A stretch of DNA of 36,482 nucleotides, from positions 1 through 36,482 of IMG/VR virus record IMGVR_UViG_3300015360_000015. One strand, given 5' to 3'. Of the stretch, positions 22,879 to 31,323 are shown one piece after another (the stretch's first letter is position 1; the number at the start of each line of letters is the position of its first letter). This DNA comes from a virus. The notes below the pieces were generated by a model, which saw nothing but the letters and a program-made list of their open reading frames with translations, was not told where the DNA came from and made no database searches. Position numbers and translations under genes: made by a program.

Positions 22879-24462
22879 ATGGCGGATACAAAACTTTTCA
22901 AACCGGAAAACAATAAAAGCGGAACTTTCAGCAGCACATTATCAGCCGTTGGAACATCTGCTATTTTAGTTACACCAATTCCTACGGTTGCACCCGGGGT
23001 TATTGTTGCCGAAGCCGGGACAACTAAAGAAGAACACATTTATTACTCAGTCAGAGATACAGGTACAAACACAATTTCGGGATTGATTAGAGATATAACA
23101 AGTTTAAATGGTGGGGTTGGTTTCGAACATTTGGCAAATTCACCGTGGGAAGTGCTACAAGCAGCGGAATATGTAACTAATATTATTGACTCGATCCAAG
23201 AAGGCTATCAGCAGGAGATGCAAGCGATAGCAAGAGTCAATGCAACAAGCTTCACAGTTTTTAGCAATAGGATAGCGTACTATACAAAAGGCAGACTAGT
23301 TAGATCAAACAGAGACGATGCGAAAATTTCTAGGGTCACAGGTTCTTCATATAATGCCGGGACAGGGCTTACCACTGTAACCATCGATCTCTTGGATATT
23401 CCTTCACCTCTAACTTACATCGAGTACGATAACGGTACACGAGGATTCACGGACGAAACTTTAGCCTTTTTTGCCGCAGATACAGGAGTCGCAGACGCGT
23501 ATGCAGTAACACTACCATTTACACTGGGAAATTATGTTGAGGGGCTTACGATCGCATTCAAAGCGGTTAACGCAAATACCGGAGCAGCTACACTAAATGT
23601 TAATGGTTTGGGTGTTAAAGATATTAGGAAGTCGGGAGCCGCAGTTCTTGCTTCTGGAGATATCGCGGCAGGTCAAATAATCGAACTTGTCTATGATGGT
23701 GCTAGGTTTCAGTCAACAAGTGGTGTTTCTAGCGCGGCTATAACTAAAGCAACTTCTGCTGAAATAAATACTGGAAGTAACGACGCAAAATTTGTTACTG
23801 CGCTTGGACTCAAGGGTAGTATTTTATGGGATGCGGAAGGATGGGCTACGGATGGGGTGACTTGGACACGGACAGGCAATCATACGTTTACAATACCAAC
23901 TGATTTAACGGCTAGATACCAAAAAGGAACTAAGGTTAGATATAAAGACGGCGGGGCATTCGAGTATGGAGTCGTTGCTTCATCTTCTTATAGTAATCCG
24001 GATACAACTGTTACCCTTATAACGAACACTAGCCATACTATGTCGGCTGTAGACATTACGGAAAACGCCTACAGTTATGCAGAAAATCCACAGGGATTTC
24101 CTGATTGGTTTATTTATGCAGCTACTCCTTCATGGAACGGTACGGCACCATCAGGGACAACAACTACATTAGCTAGATTTTCGGTAAAAGGTAGGCAATG
24201 TTTTGTTTATGCAGAACAAAATAATACAGTGGCAGGTGCAAGCAATTCGCAGGTGACCTTTAATGGTCCGGTTGCAGCTGATATTACAGCATCTTTTTAT
24301 CATGCGTTTGGTAGCGGAGTAGGTAGTACTGCACAACAGGATTCACTACCGACGACAAACGGAAGATGCGTCCTTTACCATGGAACGCCGCAAATATACT
24401 TATTTTTAGACGCTACGATAGCGGCAAGGTCGTTTATTTTATCGGGTAACTATCCAATCTAA
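22879..24462 (+). CDS. Tail fibre or receptor-binding protein
   Basis: This 527-residue protein begins with a tail-attachment-like region (FKPENNKSGTFSSTLSAVGT). The middle (about residues 200-280) carries the common fibre module FKAVNANTGAATLNVNGLG followed by IRKSGAAVLASGDIAAGQ, seen in many phage fibres. The C-terminal part is beta-rich and low in charge (about 375-527), the likely receptor-binding end. It lies after the nozzle and before the lysis genes. An AAAGGA site lies about 20 nt upstream, rather far for efficient initiation. Confidence 0.8.
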   Translation: MADTKLFKPENNKSGTFSSTLSAVGTSAILVTPIPTVAPGVIVAEAGTTKEEHIYYSVRDTGTNTISGLIRDITSLNGGVGFEHLANSPWEVLQAAEYVTNIIDSIQEGYQQEMQAIARVNATSFTVFSNRIAYYTKGRLVRSNRDDAKISRVTGSSYNAGTGLTTVTIDLLDIPSPLTYIEYDNGTRGFTDETLAFFAADTGVADAYAVTLPFTLGNYVEGLTIAFKAVNANTGAATLNVNGLGVKDIRKSGAAVLASGDIAAGQIIELVYDGARFQSTSGVSSAAITKATSAEINTGSNDAKFVTALGLKGSILWDAEGWATDGVTWTRTGNHTFTIPTDLTARYQKGTKVRYKDGGAFEYGVVASSSYSNPDTTVTLITNTSHTMSAVDITENAYSYAENPQGFPDWFIYAATPSWNGTAPSGTTTTLARFSVKGRQCFVYAEQNNTVAGASNSQVTFNGPVAADITASFYHAFGSGVGSTAQQDSLPTTNGRCVLYHGTPQIYLFLDATIAARSFILSGNYPI

Positions 24463-24475
24463 TTTAACTAATAAT

Positions 24476-25213
24476 ATGTTTATAAACTTGCCTATACTTT
24501 CACAACGGGATCCAAGATGGAATAAAATTTTACTTGGGTTTAATACGAATACGTACACGATAGGTAGCCACGGTTGCCTAGTTACTTGTCTAACAGCTAT
24601 TGCTAATTATTTTGGAGCGAATGACACACCGGATACAGTCAACTCAAAACTTAAAGCCGTCAAAGGTTTTGCTAATGGTGGTTTTTACAGATGGGGTTCT
24701 ATTGAACAAGTTTTCCCTATGCTTGATGAAGTTTGGAAGGGTCGATACCCTAATGTTTTGTCTGATGGTGACATTAAGCTTATCAAGGATTCTATAGACG
24801 CCGGAAAGCCTGTTATGTGCGAAATTGACATGTCACCCGCAACGGCAGTTCCGGATCAACACTTTGTTGTTTTTATAGCTTACAACCGTAGGGACGAGAA
24901 CGATTTCACAATCATGGATCCATGGGATGGCAAGATTAAATCCTTAAAAACGTATCTATCCGGGACTAAGCCTACAGCCAGAAAAACAATACTGCAGGTC
25001 ATTATTTATGCTTGGTCTATACCTACTGATAACTCAGGAACAGAGGCTTTGAGGAAACAGATCGAAGTTCTATCAGCTGCTAATAAAAGCCTTGAGTCAG
25101 AAAAGGAAGTATTCCGGGATAGGATTACTAAATCCGAATCAGAATATAATCAAAAACTTACAGACTTTAGGAATAATGTAATTAAAGCCGTGAATAGTGT
25201 TTCCACGCAATGA
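24476..25213 (+). CDS. C39-like peptidase with coiled-coil tail (probable endolysin)
   Basis: This 245-residue protein has the papain-like C39 layout. LPILSQRDPRWNKILLGF is followed by the catalytic SHGCLVTCLTAIANYFG (C34 or C38), then DQHFVVF with histidine near residue 127 and MDPWDG with aspartate near 147. The first 175 residues are the peptidase. The remainder is a charged coiled coil (SLESEKEVFRDRITKSES). Its place at the head of the lysis genes suggests a peptidase that cuts cell-wall peptide links. A virion-associated or protein-processing peptidase is an alternative. The stop overlaps the next start (ATGA). Confidence 0.75.
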   Translation: MFINLPILSQRDPRWNKILLGFNTNTYTIGSHGCLVTCLTAIANYFGANDTPDTVNSKLKAVKGFANGGFYRWGSIEQVFPMLDEVWKGRYPNVLSDGDIKLIKDSIDAGKPVMCEIDMSPATAVPDQHFVVFIAYNRRDENDFTIMDPWDGKIKSLKTYLSGTKPTARKTILQVIIYAWSIPTDNSGTEALRKQIEVLSAANKSLESEKEVFRDRITKSESEYNQKLTDFRNNVIKAVNSVSTQ

Positions 25214-25506
25214 CAGATTATTTCGGGGAAGTAGCAAAACAGGGACTAGGATATCTTCTTTTTATTGGGTCTCTTTCAATCAACATTTACTTGTATAAAG
25301 AGAAGTCTAAAGTAGATAAGGTCGTGATAGATTTAGCGGACAAAAGATTAAATGATGTTAAAGAAATGAAGGATTCTTATTTCAATCAGATTGAAAGTGT
25401 TAAGACTAATTTTCTACAAAGCGTAACTAAATCTCAAGATTTGGCACAGGCAACTTTAAGTATTGCCCAAAATTTGCAAAGTATTCTAAATAGTAGGGAA
25501 AAATAA
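25210..25506 (+). CDS. Small protein with N-terminal membrane helix and coiled coil (98 aa)
   Basis: One hydrophobic segment (LGYLLFIGSLSINIYLY, about residues 13-29) is followed by a long charged helix. It overlaps the endolysin gene by ATGA and is followed closely by another coiled-coil protein. This is the layout of spanin-like or holin-associated proteins. No lipobox or typical holin pair is seen, so its exact role in lysis remains open. Confidence 0.6.
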   Translation: MTDYFGEVAKQGLGYLLFIGSLSINIYLYKEKSKVDKVVIDLADKRLNDVKEMKDSYFNQIESVKTNFLQSVTKSQDLAQATLSIAQNLQSILNSREK

Positions 25507-25507
25507 G

Positions 25508-25744
25508 ATGATTAATTTAAATGGTGTCTGGTCTAAAATAACGTGTAAGCATCATAAGGTGCAGTCAGTGCTAGAACAGAACAGGGATGAAATCCGTAGT
25601 CTCAAAGATGAAATAACGAATAAAAAACTAATGATACAAAAAGAGATGAAAGAGGCTACTATTGATAACGAAAGGGTATTTGACAAGATCAACAAGCAGT
25701 TAGTAGATGTTGCCCGAAGTGTGGCAATGGCAGCTGGTCATTAA
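25508..25744 (+). CDS. Small coiled-coil protein (78 aa)
   Basis: The protein starts MINLNGVWSKITCKHHKVQ and then forms one continuous charged helix with heptad-like spacing (QNRDEIRSLKDEITNKKLMI). There is a 1-bp gap after the preceding stop. No membrane segment is present. It probably partners with its neighbours in the lysis cluster, but no family was recognised. Confidence 0.6.
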   Translation: MINLNGVWSKITCKHHKVQSVLEQNRDEIRSLKDEITNKKLMIQKEMKEATIDNERVFDKINKQLVDVARSVAMAAGH

Positions 25745-25750
25745 TTTAAC

Positions 25751-26125
25751 ATGAATTATTTAACAGAACTTGCGAACTACATATATCGCTACGAGGAGAC
25801 CTTCATTTATCTAGGCGTTATATTGAGGGCTGGGGCATTTTTAGGGTTCCTAGTTACAATCATCCCGAAGCAACTAAGAGAAGTCAGGGTGCAAGATGAC
25901 ATAGTTTTGATACGAAGGTCTTTGCTATTGATAAGCCTCTTAATTGAGGTTATGTTTTTGTACTCAATTTATCTAACGTACTGCCAAGTCGTAATGTGCG
26001 GAGGTTTATACTCTGACGGATTGAGGGTATTTTTGTACTCAATAGGATCTTTCCTGATATATGTGATGGTGCATTTAATTTATAAGCAAAAGGGAACAAG
26101 TAATGGAGCAGAAGATAAAATATGA
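25751..26125 (+). CDS. Three-helix membrane protein, holin candidate (124 aa)
   Basis: Three hydrophobic segments are visible at about residues 18-38 (LGVILRAGAFLGFLVTIIPK), 52-76 (SLLLISLLIEVMFLYSIYLT) and 88-112. Short charged loops separate them and a charged tail follows the last. Size and topology fit a class I holin that permeabilises the inner membrane for the endolysin at 24476. The next gene begins 23 nt before its end. The assignment rests on topology and position only. Confidence 0.6.
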   Translation: MNYLTELANYIYRYEETFIYLGVILRAGAFLGFLVTIIPKQLREVRVQDDIVLIRRSLLLISLLIEVMFLYSIYLTYCQVVMCGGLYSDGLRVFLYSIGSFLIYVMVHLIYKQKGTSNGAEDKI

Positions 26126-26303
26126 ATGTATGACATTGAAGGACAAAGTGATAATAACGGCGACACTCAAACTCTTGAAACATTTCAGAGGTCTTGAGCA
26201 AGCAGGGATATTACCGGAAGCAGCAGCCGCATCATTTATCGGGTGCGTGAAAAAACTTTCTGCGATTGCAAAAGGTGAAGAGGTTTCAGCAAAAGTAGGC
26301 TAG
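26103..26303 (+). CDS. Small hypothetical protein (66 aa)
   Basis: ATG 26103 overlaps the end of the putative holin gene by 23 nt. A GGGAACAAGTA stretch upstream gives a weak ribosome binding site. The protein is helical, with a central alanine-rich stretch (AGILPEAAAASFIGCVKK). No motif was recognised. The last position in the lysis cluster suggests a late accessory function. Confidence 0.5.
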   Translation: MEQKIKYECMTLKDKVIITATLKLLKHFRGLEQAGILPEAAAASFIGCVKKLSAIAKGEEVSAKVG

Positions 26304-26463
26304 GTCTTACTTGCTTTACTGTGATGGGAAACGGTTTACCGCTTTTGGCGATAATAAGTTTTCCATTTTCAGTTCTAAAAGGTATTGATTATTATTCTGG
26401 ATTGTGTAAATTATTAGGTAATGAGATCCCGTATTTATTTCTTAACAAATTTAGCATAGCAAC

Positions 26464-26501
26464 CCGCCAACGACGTGGTCTCATAACTCAAATGTTGGCG
26501 G
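26464..26501. repeat. 8-bp inverted repeat between lysis and replication modules
   Basis: CCGCCAAC (26464-26471) and GTTGGCGG (26494-26501) are exact reverse complements with a 22-nt loop, followed by ATTCTTG. It may work as a weak terminator for the lysis cluster, as the replication genes start just after it. The 220 bp between 26304 and 26522 otherwise hold no gene I can support. Confidence 0.45.
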
Positions 26502-26522
26502 ATTCTTGTGCTGAAAGTGTTT

Positions 26523-27014
26523 ATGTCTACCTATTCAGAAAAACTAAGAGACCCAAGATGGCAAAAGAAGCGTTTAGAAATCCTTGAAAGGGATGGGTGG
26601 CAATGTAAACTTTGTTTATCTAAAGAGAAAACTTTGCATGTACATCATCTCCTGTACCTGAAGGGCAGCCAACCGTGGGACTATGATTCTAATTCGCTTA
26701 TTACCCTTTGTGAAGTATGTCATCAAAAAGAACCAGAAGAAGTTAAAAGAGCAACTTCCACCTTAATTGGTGTAGTTGAAGCGTATGGAATTAGATCTGA
26801 TGAAATAGACGAACTTTCACATATCGTAAGTTCTATACTTGATCGTGCAACAGACAAAAGTTCTCGGGGAAGATATGCCTTTTTTTGTAATTTAACTATG
26901 GCTTTTCAATTAAGAGGGGTACTCGATAAGACTGTGGCTAAAGGTGCGAAGGTATGGGCTGAAATTGATAGACGGGACAAGTTGAATAGTTCAACCCCTG
27001 CCCATGACACATAA
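26523..27014 (+). CDS. HNH endonuclease (163 aa)
   Basis: ATG 26523 is preferred to GTG 26508 because MSTYSEKLRDPRWQKKRLEI is the usual N terminus of this phage HNH family. The nuclease core follows: ERDGWQCKLC, then LHVHHLLYLKG with the catalytic histidines, then LITLCEVCHQKE with the second metal-binding cysteine pair. The C-terminal half is helical and of unknown role. Such proteins may act as free-standing homing nucleases or as local regulators of neighbouring genes. The start of the initiator gene overlaps its end by 11 nt. Confidence 0.82.
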   Translation: MSTYSEKLRDPRWQKKRLEILERDGWQCKLCLSKEKTLHVHHLLYLKGSQPWDYDSNSLITLCEVCHQKEPEEVKRATSTLIGVVEAYGIRSDEIDELSHIVSSILDRATDKSSRGRYAFFCNLTMAFQLRGVLDKTVAKGAKVWAEIDRRDKLNSSTPAHDT

Positions 27015-27912
27015 CTACGGCTGGAAACAACCCATATCAACAAATCTAGATCATGTTTTTGGCGATAATACTATGGCTAAATGGATCTATATTCTTTTAC
27101 TTTTAAGGGCGAGGAATTCAGAAGAGGAAAAAGAGTTTGCGGGGGCATTACATTTCTTGAAGAGAGGTCAGTGTGTCTGTGGTCGTGCTGATATTGCAAA
27201 AGAATTTCGAATCGGTGAACAAATTGTGCGATCTCAACTCAAAAAACTCGAAAAAGTGTACAACAAAATAACCATCGAAACAACACCGAAAGGTACTGTA
27301 GTTACAATCTTAAACTATGATGAGGTTGTATCGTTTAACCAACAGTTTAACCAACAGGCAACCAACAGGCAACCAACAGGCAACCAACAGGCAACCACTA
27401 ACAAGAGTGATAAGAGTGTAGAGAATGTAAAGATTGATAATATATCAGAAAATAAAATCAACTCAGAAAAGCCAGAAGACAAGCCAACAAAGAAAAAAGA
27501 TAAAGTATCCCAAACAAAAAGAATAGCCAGATTGTCAGATGATGAAGAATTGAAGGAAGCCGTAAAACATTACAACCTCACGTATTCAAAGCGGATGCTT
27601 CCTCTTGCAGAGCTTGACACCAATTTCAGGTATTGGAGAGGGGTTTATTCCGTTGAACAAATTAATGAGGCTATTTCTAAGGCGTACCATGACCCATACT
27701 GGAAGGAAATAATAACTCCAGAGATTTTGTTTCGCAGGAAAAATGTTAGGGATGAAGAGGTAAACAGGATCGATGAGTTTTTAGGCATGAAAGAAGTTAT
27801 TGAGCTTACTCCGATGGATCAGTTCATCCTTGAAGAATTAAAGGTAACTGACCCGCAAAAGTATAAAGACTTCATGGATAGGCATATAGTTAAGGTTAAA
27901 AATAATGGATAA
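27004..27912 (+). CDS. Replication initiator with internal origin iterons
   Basis: This 302-residue protein has an N-terminal winged-helix region (FLKRGQCVCGRADIAKEF; VRSQLKKLEKVYN), a low-complexity glutamine/asparagine linker (about residues 110-175) and a C-terminal helical domain (YSVEQINEAISKAYHDPYWK) resembling the DnaD/replisome-organiser region that recruits helicase or loader. The linker is encoded by five 11-12-bp DNA repeats (27337-27398), whose length is not a multiple of three, so selection is on DNA rather than protein. This is the layout of lambda O-type initiators with the origin inside the gene. The following genes encode priming and ATPase functions. Confidence 0.72.
   Translation: MTHNYGWKQPISTNLDHVFGDNTMAKWIYILLLLRARNSEEEKEFAGALHFLKRGQCVCGRADIAKEFRIGEQIVRSQLKKLEKVYNKITIETTPKGTVVTILNYDEVVSFNQQFNQQATNRQPTGNQQATTNKSDKSVENVKIDNISENKINSEKPEDKPTKKKDKVSQTKRIARLSDDEELKEAVKHYNLTYSKRMLPLAELDTNFRYWRGVYSVEQINEAISKAYHDPYWKEIITPEILFRRKNVRDEEVNRIDEFLGMKEVIELTPMDQFILEELKVTDPQKYKDFMDRHIVKVKNNG
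27337..27398 (+). repeat. Iterons, probable replication origin
   Basis: Four perfect AACCAACAGGC units (27349-27392) follow a 12-nt variant AACCAACAGTTT (27337-27348) and end with AACCAC. The 11-bp period places units on one face of the helix. The next 60 or so bases are very A+T-rich, as expected of an unwinding element. The location inside an initiator gene supports an origin. Confidence 0.75.
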
Positions 27913-28462
27913 ATATTTATTAGCGGACATAGAAATATTCAGAGATGCTTTACCTGAAATAATAGCGAACAAGAAGCGTGATTTATTGCCTAAAGAAGCG
28001 TATTTAACTAAAGCTTTATCGGATTGGGAACATGTAGCCAAGGGCAGAGCAAGGCATGAAACGGAAGGCAAAACGAAAGAGCATCGAGAGTTTTTATGGA
28101 ATGTTATTTCGAAACTATCAAACATGGATGCTAAGCGAGAACTAGCACAGGTCCGGGCAGAACTGGACAGGATTTTGTTTATCGAGCGCGCTTTGTCGGG
28201 GTCTTCTATGCCTATTGATTTCGAACGGATGAAGCAAATACCTATCTCAACTTTCTATTCAGGCGACTTAAAGACAAAAGGGAATAAGAGTTGGGGACGC
28301 TGCCCATTTCACAAAGAGAAAACACCGTCATTCACGATCGATGGAAACAACCGTTTCATATGTTTCGGTTGCGGGAAAAAAGGTGACGTGATCGATTTTT
28401 ACATGATGCTTAACAATGTTGAGATCAAGGAAGCCATAAAAAGTTTAGTTAGGTTTATATAA
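27905..28462 (+). CDS. Stand-alone CHC2 zinc-finger (primase-type) protein
   Basis: The C-terminal 75 residues of this 185-residue protein are a CHC2 zinc domain of DnaG-type primases: GRCPFHKEKTPSF with C133 and H136, then RFICFGCGKKGDVIDF with C153 and C156. The preceding 110 residues are helical and unrecognised. The TOPRIM catalytic domain of a full primase is absent. The protein may therefore guide priming on single-stranded DNA for another polymerase or for the host primase. It overlaps the initiator by 8 nt and precedes the RecA-like ATPase. Confidence 0.8.
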   Translation: MDKYLLADIEIFRDALPEIIANKKRDLLPKEAYLTKALSDWEHVAKGRARHETEGKTKEHREFLWNVISKLSNMDAKRELAQVRAELDRILFIERALSGSSMPIDFERMKQIPISTFYSGDLKTKGNKSWGRCPFHKEKTPSFTIDGNNRFICFGCGKKGDVIDFYMMLNNVEIKEAIKSLVRFI

Positions 28463-28465
28463 ATT

Positions 28466-29434
28466 ATGAATTACGAAAATCACTTAAAACAAATAAACGA
28501 AACAATGCCACTTGTTGATGGCGATAAGCTTGCGGATAATTTCAGCCTCGAAGACACAAAGAACTTATTAAATCCATTACGGGTTAAAGGTTACGGTACG
28601 CAATTTCCAGACTTGAATATTGTTGGTGGTTTAAAGGAAGAGAGCCTTATCGTAGTAGTGGCAGATTCAGGCGTAGGGAAGAGTATATTCACAATTGGCT
28701 TGGTACTTCACCAACTTGATCGAGGTCTTGGGTGCGTCTATCTTGACCTAGAAAACGGCAAGTCTAGAACGGTTGAAAGGTTTTTAAGAGTCAAAGGACA
28801 ATATGATCAAGATACCCTACTGGGGCTAACAGAAGAGGATGTTATGCAGCAGGTGCAATCCCTCGGTAAACTTGATTATCTTTCACCCATACAAATTTCA
28901 GGATTAACGGCAGAGTTGAAAAAGACCGATGAAACTATTCGAGTACGAGATGTACTCAAAAGAAAGATAATTGAGAAAGTAAAAGCCGGGTATAAGATAT
29001 TCGTGATCGATCCATTTTCTAGGGCTTGCGAAGACAATGCCGGAACAGAGTTTTTTGATGAAGGTACCCTTGCTGGTGAGCTTGCCGATATGGCAGAGAA
29101 CTTGAAGATAGTTATCATTGCTGTTCATCATATGCGTAAAGGCAATAGAACTGTTTATATTAAAAATCAGGATGAACTAGAAGAAAAATCCTACGTAATG
29201 CCTACCGGGGAATCAGTTAAGGGCAGCGCAAAAATCCTTCATCGGGCAACGGATGTTTGGGGGATTGTGAGGTTTAGGGAAGAGAACAACCCGATAGAGG
29301 GTGCAATTCTTGCAATTCTTAAAAGCAGGACTGGAGAATTGCGTAATATCAAGCTTGAGTTTGACAAGCCGGCATTGACGTTTAATCCTTATCGGTACAC
29401 CTTTCTGGATCGGGTCTTTGACCATAGAAATTAG
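28466..29434 (+). CDS. RecA-like (RepA/DnaB-type) replicative ATPase
   Basis: This 322-residue protein is of the RecA/KaiC fold. Walker A is ADSGVGKS (about residues 66-73), a CVYLDLENGK strand lies near 95, and Walker B is FVIDPFSRA near 180, followed by VIIAVHHMRKGN as sensor region. The size and layout match phage and plasmid RepA-type helicases (AAA_25), which lack the DnaB N-terminal domain. It probably unwinds or remodels DNA at the origin with the CHC2 protein encoded just before it. The start has no ribosome binding site. Confidence 0.75.
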   Translation: MNYENHLKQINETMPLVDGDKLADNFSLEDTKNLLNPLRVKGYGTQFPDLNIVGGLKEESLIVVVADSGVGKSIFTIGLVLHQLDRGLGCVYLDLENGKSRTVERFLRVKGQYDQDTLLGLTEEDVMQQVQSLGKLDYLSPIQISGLTAELKKTDETIRVRDVLKRKIIEKVKAGYKIFVIDPFSRACEDNAGTEFFDEGTLAGELADMAENLKIVIIAVHHMRKGNRTVYIKNQDELEEKSYVMPTGESVKGSAKILHRATDVWGIVRFREENNPIEGAILAILKSRTGELRNIKLEFDKPALTFNPYRYTFLDRVFDHRN

Positions 29435-29437
29435 TAG

Positions 29438-29477
29438 TTGACGGATGTTATGACTGGTACTACAGTAGTAGTAAAGT
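29438..29477 (+). promoter_or_regulatory. Operator-bearing promoter (site 2) before the annealing gene
   Basis: Two overlapping promoter readings exist: TTGACG (29438-29443) with TACAGT (29461-29466) at 17 bp, and ATGACT (29450-29455) with TAAAGT (29472-29477) at 16 bp. The palindrome ACTACAGTAGTAGT (29459-29472) is identical to site 3 at 32412 and differs by one base from site 1 at 2849. The ATG follows 20 nt after the second -10 box, so this member is not leaderless. Confidence 0.6.
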
Positions 29478-29497
29478 AATTAATTTAATTTAAGTTT

Positions 29498-30310
29498 ATG
29501 GAAGATACAACAAACACTTTAAACCTTATCGGCACGTCAACAGCTAGTGCGGATAATAAGCCTATTGAGAAGGCGACGGAAGCTGCTGTTCCTAGAGAAA
29601 AGCCAGTGGGGCTAATGTCTACAACCTCGTTTCTCGATCCGACTGTATGGTCACAGATGGGGATTATGGCGTCAGCTTTTAGGCGTTCTAACGCATTAGG
29701 TTCAAACGAAAACGAGTTCACTTTAATGATGAAGTTTCAGGCAGGTATTGAAATGGGAATGTCCCCGATTGAATCAATCAAGTCTTTTTATTTCGTAAAT
29801 GGAAATATAAATATTTTTGGTGCGGCATTAATGAAGAGATTAAGAACATTTGGATGGTCGATATCTTATGTGGATGAAAATAATAAATGCACGGTAACCG
29901 TAACTACCGATGAAGGATCGAAACAATATTCAGACAGTTTGACTTTTGAAGAGGCTGAACAATCTGGATGGACTAAAACTAAAACTGGTGCGGTAAAAGA
30001 CAACTGGTTACCGGGAGCAAACCGAAAATTGAAACTTAGATATGGCGCGGTTTCAATGTTGATTAAATCTTATTTACCGGAAGTTCTAGGTTCCGCGACA
30101 GATATTGCCGAAGTGGCTATGGATTATTTGCCTACTGAAAGCGGACGGGCTTCAATTCCTGAGGCTGCAGACGCTAATGAGCCGATTAACGACACATTGT
30201 TTAAGACCTTGGCAGCTATGGGCGGGAACATGGATCGGGACTATACCAACGACGAAGCAAGAAAACTTATTCGTGAATTAGGTCCTAAAAAGGCGGTGAA
30301 AAATGTATAA
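29498..30310 (+). CDS. RecT-family single-strand annealing protein
   Basis: This 270-residue protein matches the RecT-like family seen in many Gram-positive phages. It has an acidic N-terminal tail, then WSQMGIMASAFRRSN, LMMKFQAGIEMGMSP followed by KSFYFVNGNINIFG, an ALMKRLRTFGW strand-helix, and a C-terminal helical domain. It anneals complementary single strands during replication and recombination. It is transcribed from an operator-bearing promoter and followed by a small coiled-coil protein and a RecB-like nuclease, the usual annealing-protein plus exonuclease set. Confidence 0.8.
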   Translation: MEDTTNTLNLIGTSTASADNKPIEKATEAAVPREKPVGLMSTTSFLDPTVWSQMGIMASAFRRSNALGSNENEFTLMMKFQAGIEMGMSPIESIKSFYFVNGNINIFGAALMKRLRTFGWSISYVDENNKCTVTVTTDEGSKQYSDSLTFEEAEQSGWTKTKTGAVKDNWLPGANRKLKLRYGAVSMLIKSYLPEVLGSATDIAEVAMDYLPTESGRASIPEAADANEPINDTLFKTLAAMGGNMDRDYTNDEARKLIRELGPKKAVKNV

Positions 30311-30698
30311 CCTTGATGGTATTACTAAACCTGAACTAGAGCGATTGGCAGTTGATAAAAAGGTATTTGAGCTAGAGCAATTAGCCGGGGATTACCACAA
30401 AGCCAGTGTGGAAATTGAGCGATTGACAGCTGATAAAAAGGTATTAGGCATGGAGATTATCGAAAGGCTTAAAGCTGAAAACATGGATGGTCGAGTTGTT
30501 GGAAAATATGCTGTATCAATTATCCGAAAAGAGATTTGCAATACAACAATCGAAGACGCGGCACAATTTGGGGCGGTCATTACTGAAGAAAAGGTAAACA
30601 CGGCTATCCTTAGAAAAATCAAAAAATCTGGAATGGATGTACCGGGGTTTAATATTCGGGAAGAAGTTAGGGTTAAGCTGGGAGCAGCAGATGGATAA
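30303..30698 (+). CDS. Small recombination-module coiled-coil protein (131 aa)
   Basis: The protein has a long charged helix with an internal repeat (RLAVDKKVFEL and RLTADKKVLGM, about residues 14-50), followed by a compact basic domain ending in a beta segment. It overlaps the annealing gene by 8 nt and the nuclease gene by 8 nt. The position and shape resemble small partner proteins (Gp157- or Gam-like) found between annealing proteins and nucleases. The family match is weak. Confidence 0.6.
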   Translation: MYNLDGITKPELERLAVDKKVFELEQLAGDYHKASVEIERLTADKKVLGMEIIERLKAENMDGRVVGKYAVSIIRKEICNTTIEDAAQFGAVITEEKVNTAILRKIKKSGMDVPGFNIREEVRVKLGAADG

Positions 30699-31323
30699 AA
30701 TCCATTTTTCTTATTCAAGCATCAACTTGCTTTATACGGCAAGTCACAACTGGATTAATAAACAGCTTGGGATTAAACAAGAGGACAAGCCGTATTTCAC
30801 AGCAGGAAAACACGGTCACCAGATTATTCAGGATCATGTATCGGGCAAGTGTAAAGATGCGAGGATTGACTACATCAAGGATTACTTTCCGATTGTAGAG
30901 CGATATGATTTCGACCCACAGTGCAAGTTTAGCTTTGATGTTGATGGTTATGATTTCATCGGGTTTTTTGATGGTAAGAACTACGAGGATAAAAAATCGC
31001 TAGAAATTAAACTGTCAGGCACTCCGTGGACGCTTAAAAAGTTTCAGGATTTGATGCAGAGAAAAATATATTCAATTGCTCAACCGGACTTTACGGAAGC
31101 CATACTTTTAACGGGATCTTTGAAACCTGATGATTGGGCGACTACTAGACTTAAACGCTACGCCGTCGAGTTAACCGAAAGAGACCGTAAGGACGCGCTT
31201 GAGTGGATCAGAGGTGGATTACAAATTTTCGAGTCTGGGGACTTCTCCGGGGGGCTTACGGATGGTGTGTGCTTAAACCCTAGGTGTAACTGGGGTAGTA
31301 ACTGTAGTTTTAAATTAGGATGA
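30691..31323 (+). CDS. RecB-like PD-(D/E)XK exonuclease
   Basis: The ATG at 30691, just after GGAGCAGCAG, gives a 210-residue protein. Catalytic pattern: H41/H43 in GKHGHQIIQDH, D94 in FFDGK, then E105-I-K107 in LEIKLSG. Three cysteines at the C terminus (C194, C199, C205) resemble the iron-sulphur cluster ligands of the RecB/Cas4-type group, though a clear N-terminal fourth cysteine is missing. It would resect DNA ends for the annealing protein at 29498. Overlaps link it to both neighbours. Confidence 0.78.
   Translation: MDKIHFSYSSINLLYTASHNWINKQLGIKQEDKPYFTAGKHGHQIIQDHVSGKCKDARIDYIKDYFPIVERYDFDPQCKFSFDVDGYDFIGFFDGKNYEDKKSLEIKLSGTPWTLKKFQDLMQRKIYSIAQPDFTEAILLTGSLKPDDWATTRLKRYAVELTERDRKDALEWIRGGLQIFESGDFSGGLTDGVCLNPRCNWGSNCSFKLG

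Noticed and set aside
26321-26587. 88-codon frame between the lysis cluster and the HNH gene
   Set aside because: It has no ribosome binding site, overlaps the well-supported HNH gene by 65 nt and shows no motif. The stretch is better read as intergenic with an inverted repeat.
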